DNA from: Oncomelania hupensis
Taxonomy: Eukaryota > Mollusca > Gastropoda > Littorinimorpha > Pomatiopsidae
Assembly: GCA_036898135.1 (NCBI GenBank)
Contig: CM072512.1
Coordinates: forward strand, 5,186,446-5,250,445
Direction of reading: 5' to 3'
Length of the DNA: 64,000 nt
Shown piece by piece: positions 34,013 through 44,658 of the stretch. Every line of letters begins with the position of its first letter. The stretch's first letter is position 1. The notes beneath the pieces were generated by a model that worked only from the letters and a program-made list of their open reading frames with translations, had not been told where the DNA came from and searched no databases. A program made the translations under genes and the position numbers.

Positions 34013-34900
34013 ACCATGCTAAACAGAATTATGTCCGTGTTTTCCATAATAACACTGCACAGGTTACGATGATGCCTACTCACAATGTCATGGAGAGCAA
34101 CAGCCAGCCAGAGAGAGAGAAAGAGAGAGAGAATACTGTACTAATGTCACCCCACACCAGTCTCTAAAACTACTTGCATGTGGGTAAAAACATTACACCG
34201 CATATTAAATATAAATATAATAAATCACCCAACCAAAACAGAAGGCTGACCCCAGATTACATTGTATTATTGTGTTAGTCTTGTCATGTGTATCGTACAC
34301 CATTACAAAGCCTCTGTAACTGAAGTACAGTTAGGATAAAAGCACGCACCGTGAGCGGTAACACGATACGATAACCCATCGTCAGTTCAAAATAGATATT
34401 AAAATGCACGCAACCCTCGAGGGAAGCGAACTCATTCAACATTGCGGCACGCCAAGCTACATACAAAGCGCAAATTACACCCCCAAAGTGCATACTACTA
34501 CTACTGAATGCTACATACGCGCCTTTCCTCTAAATCATTAATCTGGCTCAAAGAGCGGGGACCTGTACTAACATACACGCTCCCATGTTGCACACACACA
34601 GTCTTACATAACAACAACAAACACATCTAAAACTCAAACATGAAAAACTGAAATAAAACGGCGAAGTGCAGCAGAAGAGTCTGAATGAGTTCTATGAATG
34701 TCGTGTTGTGCAAAAGGTTAGGATGACTGCGGAACATATTACACCTATTCTGGTCAAAAAGTGTGACGTTCACCCATGTGGACGCCGTTTCCGTGTACCC
34801 AAGTGTTCCACTGTACGAACCAGATCTAGCTTTGTTCCCAAATTCATCCAGCTATTAAACAAATGTTAAAATGTGTCTCTCAGAATGAATAGAAGTGTGT
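34013..34900. other. Non-coding interval, nothing recognised
   Basis: Short GA run near 34111. No gene or matched repeat. Confidence 0.45.
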
Positions 34901-34901
34901 T

Positions 34902-34902
<1 letters not shown>

Positions 34903-34967
<65 letters not shown>

Positions 34968-34970
34968 GCG
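34903..34970. repeat. (GT)n/(CG)n microsatellite
   Basis: About 26 GT units followed by CGCGCGCG. Confidence 0.95.
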
Positions 34971-35097
34971 CTCGATTGTCTTGATTGTGTTTACCCTCCA
35001 AATTGTTTTTAACTGGGGACTTTGTGTATTTTATTACTTTATTGTTGCCTGTTGCTTCGTTATAGTATATGTTTTTTTTCAACCTTTTACTGAGTGA

Positions 35098-35690
35098 ATA
35101 CCCCCGTTGGGGTGCCGGGGGTTTCAGTATATATACTAGTATCCTCACTTTCTGGAAATTTAGTGCTTTAAATCCCCACTGTCGCTGTCTTTCTCATTGG
35201 TTCTCTCTTTCCTGCTCTGTTCTATCAATCTGCTATACTATCTTCTTCCTCGCTAGACCAGTCACCTACCTTTTATCTTGAAAACACTTCCGGGAAAAGA
35301 CTCCTTATTTGTGTGTGTAGTCTGGTGGATCAGCTTGGGAATATTGGACGCTTTCTGCCAGGTGGTCACTAGGGCTTCCTATGATGTTATTATTTAGCAA
35401 TGTAGGCATTTTATATGTATGTGTTTTGTTGATAATTTTATAATGATGTTTGTATTCTATTTCGTTTTTGTAAACGGGGGTTCGATAAATTAGAGTACAG
35501 CCTCAGCGTCCCCTGCGTGGGATGTCTTTATTGTAAAGTGACTGGCTGGTGGAGTGCCTTCAGTTTTACCACTAGGGTTGTTTCAGCAGATATTTTATGC
35601 AGATAAGGGGTTGTCTGGTCCTGATTTGGCTCGGAAGAGTCCGCTGGACCTAAAGCAATAATCATGTAATGTATTGTATTGAGTGAATGT
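35098..35690 (+). repeat. Repeat D, longest uninterrupted copy
   Basis: Starts with an inverted GC-rich start (CCCCCGTTGGGG...CCGGGGG), runs through GAAATTTAGTGCTTTAAATC, CGCTAGACCAGTCACCTACC and GTTGTTTCAGCAGAT, and ends AGTCCGCTGGACCTAAAGCA with a TGTATTGTATTG tail. The GTCC-GCT-GGAC motif near the end is a small perfect hairpin. No protein. The best single reference copy for the family in this window. Confidence 0.8.
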
Positions 35691-36660
35691 TTGCAATGGC
35701 CTTTTCTTACACATTTATTGCAATTTGTTGTAGTACTGTCAGCAATGCATGTCTTCATTTGTCTGTTTAAAATAATAAAGTATTCTTGAATCAGTTTATT
35801 TTCACATTGAAAATAATGCTGTTGATTTATAAAGCGCAGAACTCCACGCAGGTATTATGGTCGGGGCGCATTAACAGTGGATAAGACCTGAATTTTAGAA
35901 GAAGTTCAAACAAAAGAAACCTCATTACGAGTTGAGTTTCACGCTAAAGGTATAGACATCCTAGACAGGGATTTTTGCCTAAGTAAACTACTAAATACTT
36001 TTCTGCAATGCGATACCATAATCAAGCAAGTCCAATTATTTTTAAAACATGAGATTTGGACCTCCTTAGAGAGAACACCACGAGACTCATCTTTAGTGAT
36101 AATCTAAATGTCCGATGTCCTCAGGTTACGAGATCCAGACAAACAAGTCATCCACCAAAACACCGAATGTGAAATGTTCTCCAAATTAACGGGGTTTTTT
36201 TTTTAGCGTGCTTTGTTTTGTCATCACACACGGCCGATTTGCTGGTGGTAGATGTTAGTTTCGCATTACCTAGGGTATTCGCACTAGACGGTCCCTCTTG
36301 TGCTCTTCTGTCAGCCCAAAGGCTTAAGATGACCGTGATACAGGCTCGGTGGATAAATGTTTGCAGATGAAACGTGTCGAGCTTTCAATCTACACTAACC
36401 GTCGCCACATCAAAGAACAGTTAAGCCCAAGTACAGCGCTTTGCAAAAGACAAATCGAGAGATGGATTACAAACAGCATCACTGTGTTCACGAGGGGTCC
36501 GCACGTTTAAGTTATTTGACGAAGCTAGGAAGATCAACTTGATGAATACAGTAAACCTACTGACCTTGTACAGTTGTAGGTTTATGATATAAAACTATTA
36601 TTGCTATAGGTAATGGTGGGATGGGACGGTGAGAGAGGAGATATATAGAGAGATAGATAT
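35691..36660. other. Non-coding interval, nothing recognised
   Basis: A short L2-tail-like phrase (TTTATAAAGCGCAGAACTCC) is at 35826. Otherwise no gene or repeat is assigned. Confidence 0.45.
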
Positions 36661-36664
36661 TCAT

Positions 36665-36796
36665 TCGAGAATGGACTGGCTTGAGACTGAGCGAAGCCAT
36701 GGTTTTTTTTAGGACAAAGAAAGATGGAGTACGCTGGTTAAACGATCATCTGTGGTGCCCCAACGACCTTCCAGTTATGGAATAGGATAGAATAGG
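36665..36796 (+). mobile_element. LINE-A 3' end, short
   Basis: Matches the last 130 bp of LINE-A (GAGAATGGACTGGCTTGAGA, GATGGAGTACGCTGGTTAAA, GTTATGGAATAGGATAGAAT). Internal changes destroy the frame. The GATAG tail is only a few units and is followed at once by a Repeat D terminal fragment. Confidence 0.8.
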
Positions 36797-36836
36797 ATCC
36801 AGCGGACTGCCAAGAGCCGAATCAGGACCACACAAA
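36797..36836 (-). repeat. Repeat D terminal fragment after LINE-A tail
   Basis: TCCAGCGGACTGCCAAGAGC followed by CGAATCAGGACCACA is the reverse complement of the Repeat D end. Confidence 0.7.
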
Positions 36837-36839
36837 ACT

Positions 36840-39035
36840 AAGAAAAATCAGACTAAACTGCTAACATTTAAATATGACAGAAGATTGAAATAAAAGCAGT
36901 CTTATTAATAAAATGTAACCAAGAATATAAACAAGACGGAATGACATATGGAGGAGCATGAGCAGGGAGGGAGAGAGAGAAAGAGAGACAGTTAGACAGA
37001 CAGACAGACAGAGACAGAAGAAGGCGTGAAGGAGAAGAAAATGCGATCAAATAGCATTCGCGCATACAACAAAAGAGGCCATATTATATTTGCATCAGGG
37101 CACAATAGTCTTTATTATTAATTAATTTGGTTCTCACAGGCTTAAAACCCTTTTCATTATCTCGGTACCCGTGTAAAGTCCTAAGGGCAGTACGATACAG
37201 AACGCTCCGCAGGATGTACGGTGCAACACGCTCGTGCGGCTGGCTACATTCTTAAAGTGGTTCTGAAGCTGACAGTTTGTTAAGAGGAATTTAACCTAGC
37301 TGAAGTGCCCTTGGCCTTGGGATGACCTTGTTTTGACCTTCACGTAACCCATCATGCTCATGTTGTTGCATACTATGGGTTAAATAGAGCCATTCCACTG
37401 TATGATGACCTAATTTGTTTTGTTTTTGCAAGGCTGTAACGAACGCGTTTTGTACGCAGTTATATAGAAAGACGTTATGACGTCACTGTGTGTTCCGGTA
37501 GAAATTATAATTTAGTTTCTGAGCTGTTGTTAGATCAGAGACTATACATCAGCCTAAGCGAGAGGACGTGTTCGTGAGTGCTCTGGAAAGACCTGATTCT
37601 TTAGGACTTTAGCTGTATAAGAATACAGGTATTTAATATTATTATTATTATTAGTGGTATTTATAATGAACTGCTAAGCTATCCTTACGAAAAAGGAAGA
37701 GTATTGCTTTTTATGAATTAGTATGTTTAGGGTACAGAAGAACCCATGTTTGAAAACAAAGTTCGATAACTCGTGTCAATATCTATTTGATCATGTGTAT
37801 ACATGTATGTGTGACTCAGTTTGTAATTATGATGCCATTTTTATATTCATTCATATGTGAAGATATGGGGCTGAAATAGGAACGTATTTCAGTTGTGTAA
37901 TTTGTATATCTATTAATGAATGAATGGGTATAAATATGTTATAAAATGAAGGTGAGCTGTGTTTGTAATATTTGGCTCATAGTCCATTGTGTGTAGCCTA
38001 TGCAATGTGTGTAAAGTGGCTATACTAGGTATTGTCACAGGAATGGTGACAGTAGTGATTGTAGTGTTGTGGTGGCGTGTAGAGACATTCTACAAAGGGA
38101 AATGATCCTTACTCAATGTGAGCTATAAAGACATACAGTCTCTTTAAGGATAAGAGCAAAAATTTACGATTGTGTACATGTTGTATACAGCGGGGCGGTT
38201 ACGGAGCAAAGAACCCCTGATGTGCGGCGGATGGGTCTGGTCCACGTGACAACATCTACATAACCGGATGTGGACGCCATCATCGCCGTAGCTCTCCTTC
38301 TGCATCATCACTGGGGCAGACGTGCAACAACGGTGCAGTAGTAAACTTCCGGATCTACGCCACGAAGACATCTGCAGCGTCTTCAGTGTGTGGCTGTGAC
38401 CCCAGCGTCGGCTGTGAATTCCGCGCTGGGAGTGTTTGATCCACGACATACGGTCAGTAAATAAGAACTGTGAAATTTAGAATATCTAAATCATCGAAAT
38501 GAAGTCTGTGCTTCGATGCTAATGGAAAAGAGAAGAGTCGAGTGACGTCCTTAGAAAGGGACAACGACTTCTACTAGTGCTGAATTCTGAGAGAAACTGT
38601 GTACACTTATAAAAGAAAGGACTGCATGAACGTACTGAGTAAACGGTGTGCACTCATTAACTTGACTGGGTGAAAGTATTACATTAACTGTGTGCACTTA
38701 TTTATCAGCTGTGTGATTTATTTATATGCTGGAACTGGAAGTAATTGTATGATTTGATGTATCTGTGAGCTTATTGTATATGTGAATGGTTTAATGTATA
38801 TGTGAATAATTGAACGAGTAATAGCATAACAGAGGGCAAAGAGAAATAACTGTGTATTCTTTGTCTTTGTCTGTAAGCACGTGTGTGGCAGTGTATGAGT
38901 ATAGTAAACAGAGATAGAACACACACCTTTATACTGAACGTCAGACAGCCACACTCACACACTCATTCATTACACCATAAGTAGTTGTACATATATTTAT
39001 TTAGACTATAATACACAAAAACCATACGTTACAAA
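36840..39035. other. Non-coding interval, nothing firmly recognised
   Basis: No convincing gene. TTGGCCTTGGGATGACCTTG at about 37310 is a Repeat E-like scrap. A segment from 37430 has promoter-like sequence and could be part of an LTR, but I find no second copy in the window. A minus-strand open stretch at 38144-38449 has no recognisable product. Confidence 0.4.
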
Positions 39036-39039
39036 GGTC

Positions 39040-39330
39040 TAAAATGACGTTGACCTTCAAGATCATCGCAAAAACGGAACATATATATAGATCAATCTAT
39101 CATCCCTAAATCAACAATTTGAACTTTATCTCTCATAATTTAAGGTCAACAACACTTTAAAGTACCTATGCTAACTGACTTTGAACAGCTTCAGTGACCT
39201 TGACCTTGGAGTGAGGTCCACCAAATGTGCACAGGATATGTCTAAGTAATATCAATCATGCATCAAAGAATCATAAGTTCAATGTTAATAACTTAGGGGG
39301 AAAAAAAGCGAAAATTTTGAGACACGTGTT
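39040..39330 (+). repeat. Repeat E with doubled TGACCT half-sites
   Basis: Carries GTGACCTTGACCTTGGAGTG (39190) and GTGACCTTGACCTTGAAGTG (39339), CATGCATCAAAGAATCATAA and TGTTAATAACTTA, matching 30340-30630 inverted. Possible internal duplication, because the TGACCTTGACCTT block occurs about 150 bp apart. Confidence 0.65.
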
Positions 39331-39677
39331 GACCATGTGACCTTGACCTTGAAGTGAAGTCATTGATTCACTGATCATGTATGAGGTCTCATGGCTATAC
39401 ACCATCTTATCAAGTTTGGCTGCGATAGCTGAAATAGGTTCTAGTACTCCTTGGTTCTGAGATATTAATCCACTTGCATGTTTTGCACATCTAGACATGC
39501 ATCGACAGCGGACGGTGGACAGGCAGACGGACAAGAATGTTTTAGGTTTATTTTATTTCATTTTTGGATTATTTAGCACTCATCTTGCACAGAATTATAC
39601 AAATCTGGATTGTTTTTGGATGGGGTGGAGATGGGGGTGAGGGTGGAGGTGGTGGGTGTGTTTGTGTGTGTGTCTAG

Positions 39678-39929
39678 GTAGAAACGACGTTACTCTGACA
39701 TACACTTGAAACTGTACTCCTTTCTTTTGACGGCCCCGTTATTTTGACGTCAAAATAGTGTTCCGTTAGGGTTAGGGCTCAGCTGTGTTAGGCTTAGGGT
39801 TACGTTTAGGGTTAGGGTTATCTTTTAAAAAAAAAAAGGCAAAATGTCAAAATAATGTCAAAATGATGGTAACTGTGTCAAAATAATGTATGTAGAGTTT
39901 CACGACAGTCATCACAACGTCGTTTCTAC
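39678..39929. mobile_element. Candidate MITE with 14-bp perfect inverted ends
   Basis: GTAGAAACGACGTT at 39678-39691 is exactly reverse-complemented at 39916-39929. The 252-bp interior holds the perfect 18-bp palindrome TATTTTGACGTCAAAATA (39740-39757), TTAGGG-type repeats (39766-39821) and three GTCAAAATAATG-like repeats near the right end that echo the palindrome half. No coding capacity. I see no clear target-site duplication. Confidence 0.55.
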
Positions 39930-40351
39930 AAAAATGTGTGTGTGAATACATATTCACATTACTATGCATGTGAGTCAATAAATGATTTTTTTTAAATTTA
40001 AAAAGAAAAAAAGTAAAAAAGGTCACTACAGGAAAGTATTAGTCTCTCAAGACTGTAACCTCCCATTTTGTAGTTCTGTGCTGTTTGACATACTTGCAAA
40101 AGAACAAAAAGACGGCTCTCCGTGTTGTTGACATAGAGGGAGAGAGTAAACGGTAGAGGACGGGAGGGAGGGGAGGAAAAAAGCGGGAAAACGAAGTAGC
40201 CTACAAGAATCTAGGCAGTGCTTTGTTGTTGAGAAATGTTCAAAGAGGTCAGGCTGGCGCCAAAGGGGGAAAAAACAAAAGCCCACGCGTTTCCTACTTC
40301 TGCGACTTCACACTACGCTGATCTTGATTTTTACCACTAGGCTGCTGAACC

Positions 40352-40503
40352 GCCACAGCGACTGTGAACAATGCTATCTCACAGCGTAGGCCACAGCGAC
40401 TGTGAACAATGCTATCTCACAGCGTAGGCCACAGCGACTGTGAACAATGCTATCTCACAGCGTAGGCCACAGCGACTGTGAACAATGCTATCTCACAGCG
40501 TAG
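40352..40503. repeat. 38-bp minisatellite, 4 identical copies
   Basis: The unit starts GCCACAGCGACTGTGAACAA and ends TCTCACAGCGTAG. By eye the copies are identical, so the array is recent. Confidence 0.93.
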
Positions 40504-40631
40504 GTAGAACTCGGGCTTATATGTCACATGTTTTCGTCTGGTACCACAAAGTGGCCGGGTGGGGACACATGCCCCAACCCCAAAAATAATAACAAATAAG
40601 ACTATTAATATGCGGTTGTTTTTTCTTTCAG

Positions 40632-40806
40632 TTTGAAGCGTATGTGCGCCAACAATGGAATAACTCTTGCATGCATTGCATATTTATACCAGCTGTTGCT
40701 AATCAACGACCATGCCAACCTATTTCTACCACTTCAAGCTATGACGACAGTTCATATTTTAGCAAATGAACAGAGGTATTGTGAAATAAACACCAGAAAT
40801 ATCCCA
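40632..40806 (+). other. Candidate exon after strong acceptor
   Basis: TTGTTTTTTCTTTCAG directly precedes 40632. One frame is open to the donor GTGAGT at about 40807 (LKRMCANNGITLACIAYLYQ onward, partly hydrophobic). Another begins FEAYVRQQWNNSCMHC but reaches a stop near 40770. Neither is recognised, and no partner exons are found nearby. Confidence 0.2.
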
Positions 40807-40985
40807 GTGAGTGAACAGAAAACAGCAGGAAGAAGTGACCCACACACTGCACAGTGCACTGGAGGCTCTCCCAGTTGTTTACAACTCAATCTCAATTTAT
40901 TATGCAGCTATGTGGGATGTTTATAAAAAGGCTCACGTTTTCATTTTGTTTGTGGAGCCCCTTCACCACACATACACGTTCATTA

Positions 40986-41872
40986 ATGCTGTTTATTACA
41001 TCAAGTATCAAGACATAAGTGTTGTTTATAAAATACTTAGGAAGTTCGGTATGCTGTTTATTACACCAAACATAAAGACATAAGTGTTATTTATAAAATA
41101 CTTAGGAAGTTATATATATTGTGTTATTTATAAAATACTTAGGAAGTTATATATATTGTGTTATTTATAAAATACTTAGGAAGTTATAAATGCTATTTAT
41201 TACACCAAGCATAAACACGTAAGTGTTGTTTATAAAATATTTAAGATGTTAAGAAAGATGTTTATTACACCAAACATAAAAGACAAGTGTTGTTAATAAA
41301 ATACTTAGGAAGTTAGGTATGTTGTTTATTGCATCAAGCATAAAGACATAAGTATTGTTTATAAAATACTTAAGAAGTTAGTTATGCTGTTTATTGCATC
41401 AAGCATAAAGACATAAGTATTGTTTATAAAATACTTAGGAAGTTAGGTATGCTGTTTATTACATCAAGTATGAAGACATAAGTATTGTTGATAAAATACT
41501 TAGGAAGTTAGGTATGCTGTTTATTACATCAAGTATGAAGACATAAGTATTGTTGATAAAATACTTAGGAAGTTAGGTATGCTGTTTATTACATCAAGTA
41601 TGAAGACATAAGTATTGTTGATAAAATACTTAGGAAGTTAGGTATGCTGTTTATTACATCAAGTATGAAGACATAAGTATTGTTGATAAAATACTTAGGA
41701 AGTTAGGTATGCTGTTTATTACATCAAGTATGAAGACATAAGTATTGTTGATAAAATACTTAGGAAGTTAGGTATGCTGTTTATTACATCAAGTATGAAG
41801 ACATAAGTATTGTTTATAAAATACTTAGGAAGTTAGGTATGGTGTTTATTACATCCAGCATAAAGACGTTAT
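40986..41872. repeat. 65-bp minisatellite, about 14 copies
   Basis: The unit runs TTAGGTATGCTGTTTATTAC, ATCAAGTATGAAGACATAAG, TATTGTTGATAAAATACTTA, GGAAG. Copies at 41450-41800 are nearly identical and outer copies diverge. Two units near 41095-41180 are shortened to about 37 bp. Confidence 0.93.
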
Positions 41873-41946
41873 TTATTCACACCACATGCTCTATTGCCAA
41901 CATCTTTTCCCAAAACTCCACATTCTCAGTAGGAATAAAACTATTA

Positions 41947-42470
41947 AGACAGCGTACTGAACTGTACCTCTAGACAGCGTACTGAACCGTACCTCTAGAC
42001 AGCGTACTGAACCGTACCTCTAGACAGCGTACTGAACCGTACCTCTAGACAGCGTACTGAACTGTACCTCTAGACAGCGTACTGAACTGTACCTCTAGAC
42101 AGCGTACTGAACTGTACCTCTAGACAGCGTACTGAACCGTACCTCTAGACAGCGTACTGAACCGTACCTCTAGACAGCGTACTGAACCGTACCTCTAGAC
42201 AGCGTACTGAACCGTACCTCTAGACAGCGTACTGAACCGTACCTCTAGACAGCGTACTGAACCGTACCTCTAGACAGCGTACTGAACTGTACCTCTAGAC
42301 AGCGTACTGAACCGTACCTACAGCGTACTGAACCGTACCTCTAGACAGCGTACTGAACCGTACCTCTAGACAGCGTACTGAACTGTACCTCTAGACAGCG
42401 TACTGAACCGTACCTCTAGACAGCGTACTGAACTGTACCTCTAGACAGCGTACTGAACTGTACCTCTAGA
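41947..42470. repeat. 25-bp satellite-like array, 21 copies
   Basis: The unit is ACAGCGTACTGAACCGTACC plus TCTAG. One copy has a 5-bp deletion near 42319. The only frequent variation is CCG versus CTG at one position. Confidence 0.96.
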
Positions 42471-42509
42471 GGAAGGGAAGGGGAGGGGAGGGGAGTGGGA
42501 GAATTACAT

Positions 42510-43068
42510 TACATGATTATTGCTTTAGGTCCAGCGGACTCTTCCGAGCCAAATCAGGACCGGACAACCCCTCATCCGCATAAAAGATCTGCTGAAACAA
42601 CTCTAGTGGGAAAACCGAAAGCTCTCCACCAGCCAGTCACTTTACAATAAAGACATCCCACGCTGAGGCTATACTCTAATTTATCGAACCCCCGTTTACA
42701 AAAACAAAATAGAATACAAACATCATTATAAAATATCAACCAAACACATACATATAAAATGCCTACATTGCTAAATAATAACATCATAGGAAGCCCTAGT
42801 GACCACCTGGCAGAAAGCGTCCAATATTCCCAAGCTGATCCAACAGATCTCACACACAAAAAGGAGTCTTGTCCCGGAGGAGTTTTCAAGAAAAAAAGGT
42901 AGATGACTGATCTGGCAAAGAAGATAGTATAGCAGATTGATAGAACAGAGCAGGAATGAGAAAGAGCAAATGAGAAAGACAGCGACAGTGGGGATTTAAA
43001 GCACTAAATTTCCAGAAAGTGGAGATACTATTCATACTGAAACCCCCCGCACCCCAACGGGGGTAGAG
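42510..43068 (-). repeat. Repeat D, reverse copy
   Basis: Full-length reverse copy from ATTACATGATTATTGCTTTA and TAGGTCCAGCGGACTCTTCC to CATACTGAAACCCCCCGCAC and CCAACGGGGG. Same outer-end subtype as the copy at 35098. It is followed by a run of about 20 G (43072-43091). Confidence 0.8.
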
Positions 43069-43440
43069 GGGAGGGGGGGGGGGGGGGGGGGAAATAAGGA
43101 ACGCCTAGTAAATACTCTGTCTAGCTGATCTTTTCAAATAAACCGAAAATTAATAAGAATTTCAAATAAAATGTTCTTCTTCCTTCACCCCCCACTCCCA
43201 ATCACATACTCACACACACACACACACACGCACACAGACACGTACATGGGCTCACGCGCCTTTCACACGCGGTCTTTTGAATGTTCCTAAACACGGCGTG
43301 CAAAGGCAAGAACAGGGAAATGTACAATCTAACTACGATCTCCGTCACCATTATTACACCTTATAAAACTGTCCACTGACTTAAATAATGCTGTAGGCTA
43401 CATCATTATTAGGGTTATAAAACCGTCCACCTTCGAATGA
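43069..43440. other. G-run, (CA)n and unassigned sequence
   Basis: Poly(G) at 43072-43091 and (CA)n at about 43212-43228. No gene. Confidence 0.5.
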
Positions 43441-43444
43441 ACCT

Positions 43445-43885
43445 TGAGGCTTAAAGTCTACACCATGGCATTGGCGATATGGCAGATGGGGACAACTATC
43501 TCAGGGAACAAAGGGGTAGGGATCGAAATCAACACTGAACCACCAGAGCAATCATACTGCTAAAATGGACAGTGAAAAATGTAACTGTAGATTATAGTCA
43601 CACGACACCGAAGCGTTTAGGTGACTACTGGTCACTTTGTTCTGACACCGGCGAACCAGTTGATGGTAAGGGGAAAATAATGTGGTCACACATTGGCCAA
43701 TCCGAGATTCGAACCAGGTACCTTTCGGTTATTAGTAAGCCGCTCTACCAACTGAGCTACCCGGCAACACTGAAATGGACAGAGAAAAATGGCCACTTTT
43801 TTTTAAATCTCGCTCATCACGGGATTCGAACCTGGGGCATCGGTGTGCCAGGCGAACGCTCTACCGCTTGAGATACGGCGGTGGG
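43445..43885 (-). mobile_element. SINE3, near-complete, split by SINE1
   Basis: The reverse SINE3 body occupies 43445-43580 (AAAGTCTACACC through CAATCATACTGCTAAAATGG). The head lies at 43770-43885, with B box GGGATTCGAACCTGG and A-box region TACCGCTTGAGATACGG on the plus strand. The split point contains SINE1 with a duplication of about 22 bp. Confidence 0.8.
43586..43765 (-). mobile_element. SINE1, old copy inserted in SINE3
   Basis: Matches the reverse complement of SINE1 with scattered substitutions and one gap. The flanks TAAAATGGACAGTGAAAAAT and TGAAATGGACAGAGAAAAAT are a diverged target-site duplication of more than 20 bp, showing insertion into an existing SINE3. Confidence 0.85.
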
Positions 43886-44180
43886 ACGTCCACCTTCAAA
43901 TAGCAAACAGATATAGCAGTACGCATACTACAAACAATTATCATGAGTAACTACCACAAATATAGGCATATATTGTTCTTACCGTGGGGGTGCATTCAGA
44001 TAATCCACCAGCTGTTGCATACTGACAAACGCACGTGTGCACGTTCATGCATCGCACTCGCACACACTGTCAGTGCACTACATCGCACTCGCTGCGTGCA
44101 CGTTACATTGTCACACACGTGTCATGAGAACTAGTGTCTCGAACAGTATTCATATAAAGTCAGTGGACCCAGAGATCATT
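43886..44180. other. Unassigned sequence
   Basis: Contains repeated CATCGCACTCGC phrases near 44050-44095. No gene. Confidence 0.4.
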
Positions 44181-44189
44181 GTCACTTCA

Positions 44190-44530
44190 CACACACGTTG
44201 TGGATTAGAATGACGTCCTCACATTCACTGTTTCGAGTTTTGTTTTTGTTGTTTTGTTTGTGTATCCGTAGTTCACACATTTCAGTCAATGTTCAGTAAA
44301 ACCCCATAACGTAGTGGTAATGAACACAGTTCATACCAACACATTCACAAACACACACAGTTTTGATGGATTAGAATGAATTTCCACACACAGTCGAGGT
44401 TTTGGCATTTGTTGTTGTTGTTTGTGTATCCGTAGTTCACACATTGTTATTTAAGAGTTATGTCCAATATTATGCACCCCATAATAGCATTGTAGTAATG
44501 AATGCTTATGAACCACAGTTCAACGAATTG
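44190..44530. repeat. Diverged tandem duplication, about 190-bp unit
   Basis: Two copies share GGATTAGAATGA, TTGTTGTTTTGTTTGTGTAT, CCGTAGTTCACACAT, CCCCATAA and AATGAACACAGTTCA-type blocks at 44200 and 44370. Confidence 0.65.
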
Positions 44531-44658
44531 CCAACACAGTTTCACAAAGTCTAGATACCAGTTTGCTTATTCTTAGGCACCCATGAATTTACCACACACA
44601 GTCGTGTTAAAATGGCTCTTGCACAAATGGCATGCTGAATAACACAGCGTGCTCGAAA

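Noticed and set aside
37430..38460. LTR retrotransposon LTR
   Set aside because: Some promoter-like and TG/CA-like features, but no second copy, primer-binding site or gag/pol sequence was found in the window.
40632..40770. Ligand-gated ion channel exon (FEAYVRQQW)
   Set aside because: Superficial resemblance to the start of the extracellular domain, but the following residues do not match and the frame stops without a donor.
41947..42470. CRISPR array
   Set aside because: Units are directly adjacent with no spacers, and the setting is eukaryotic.
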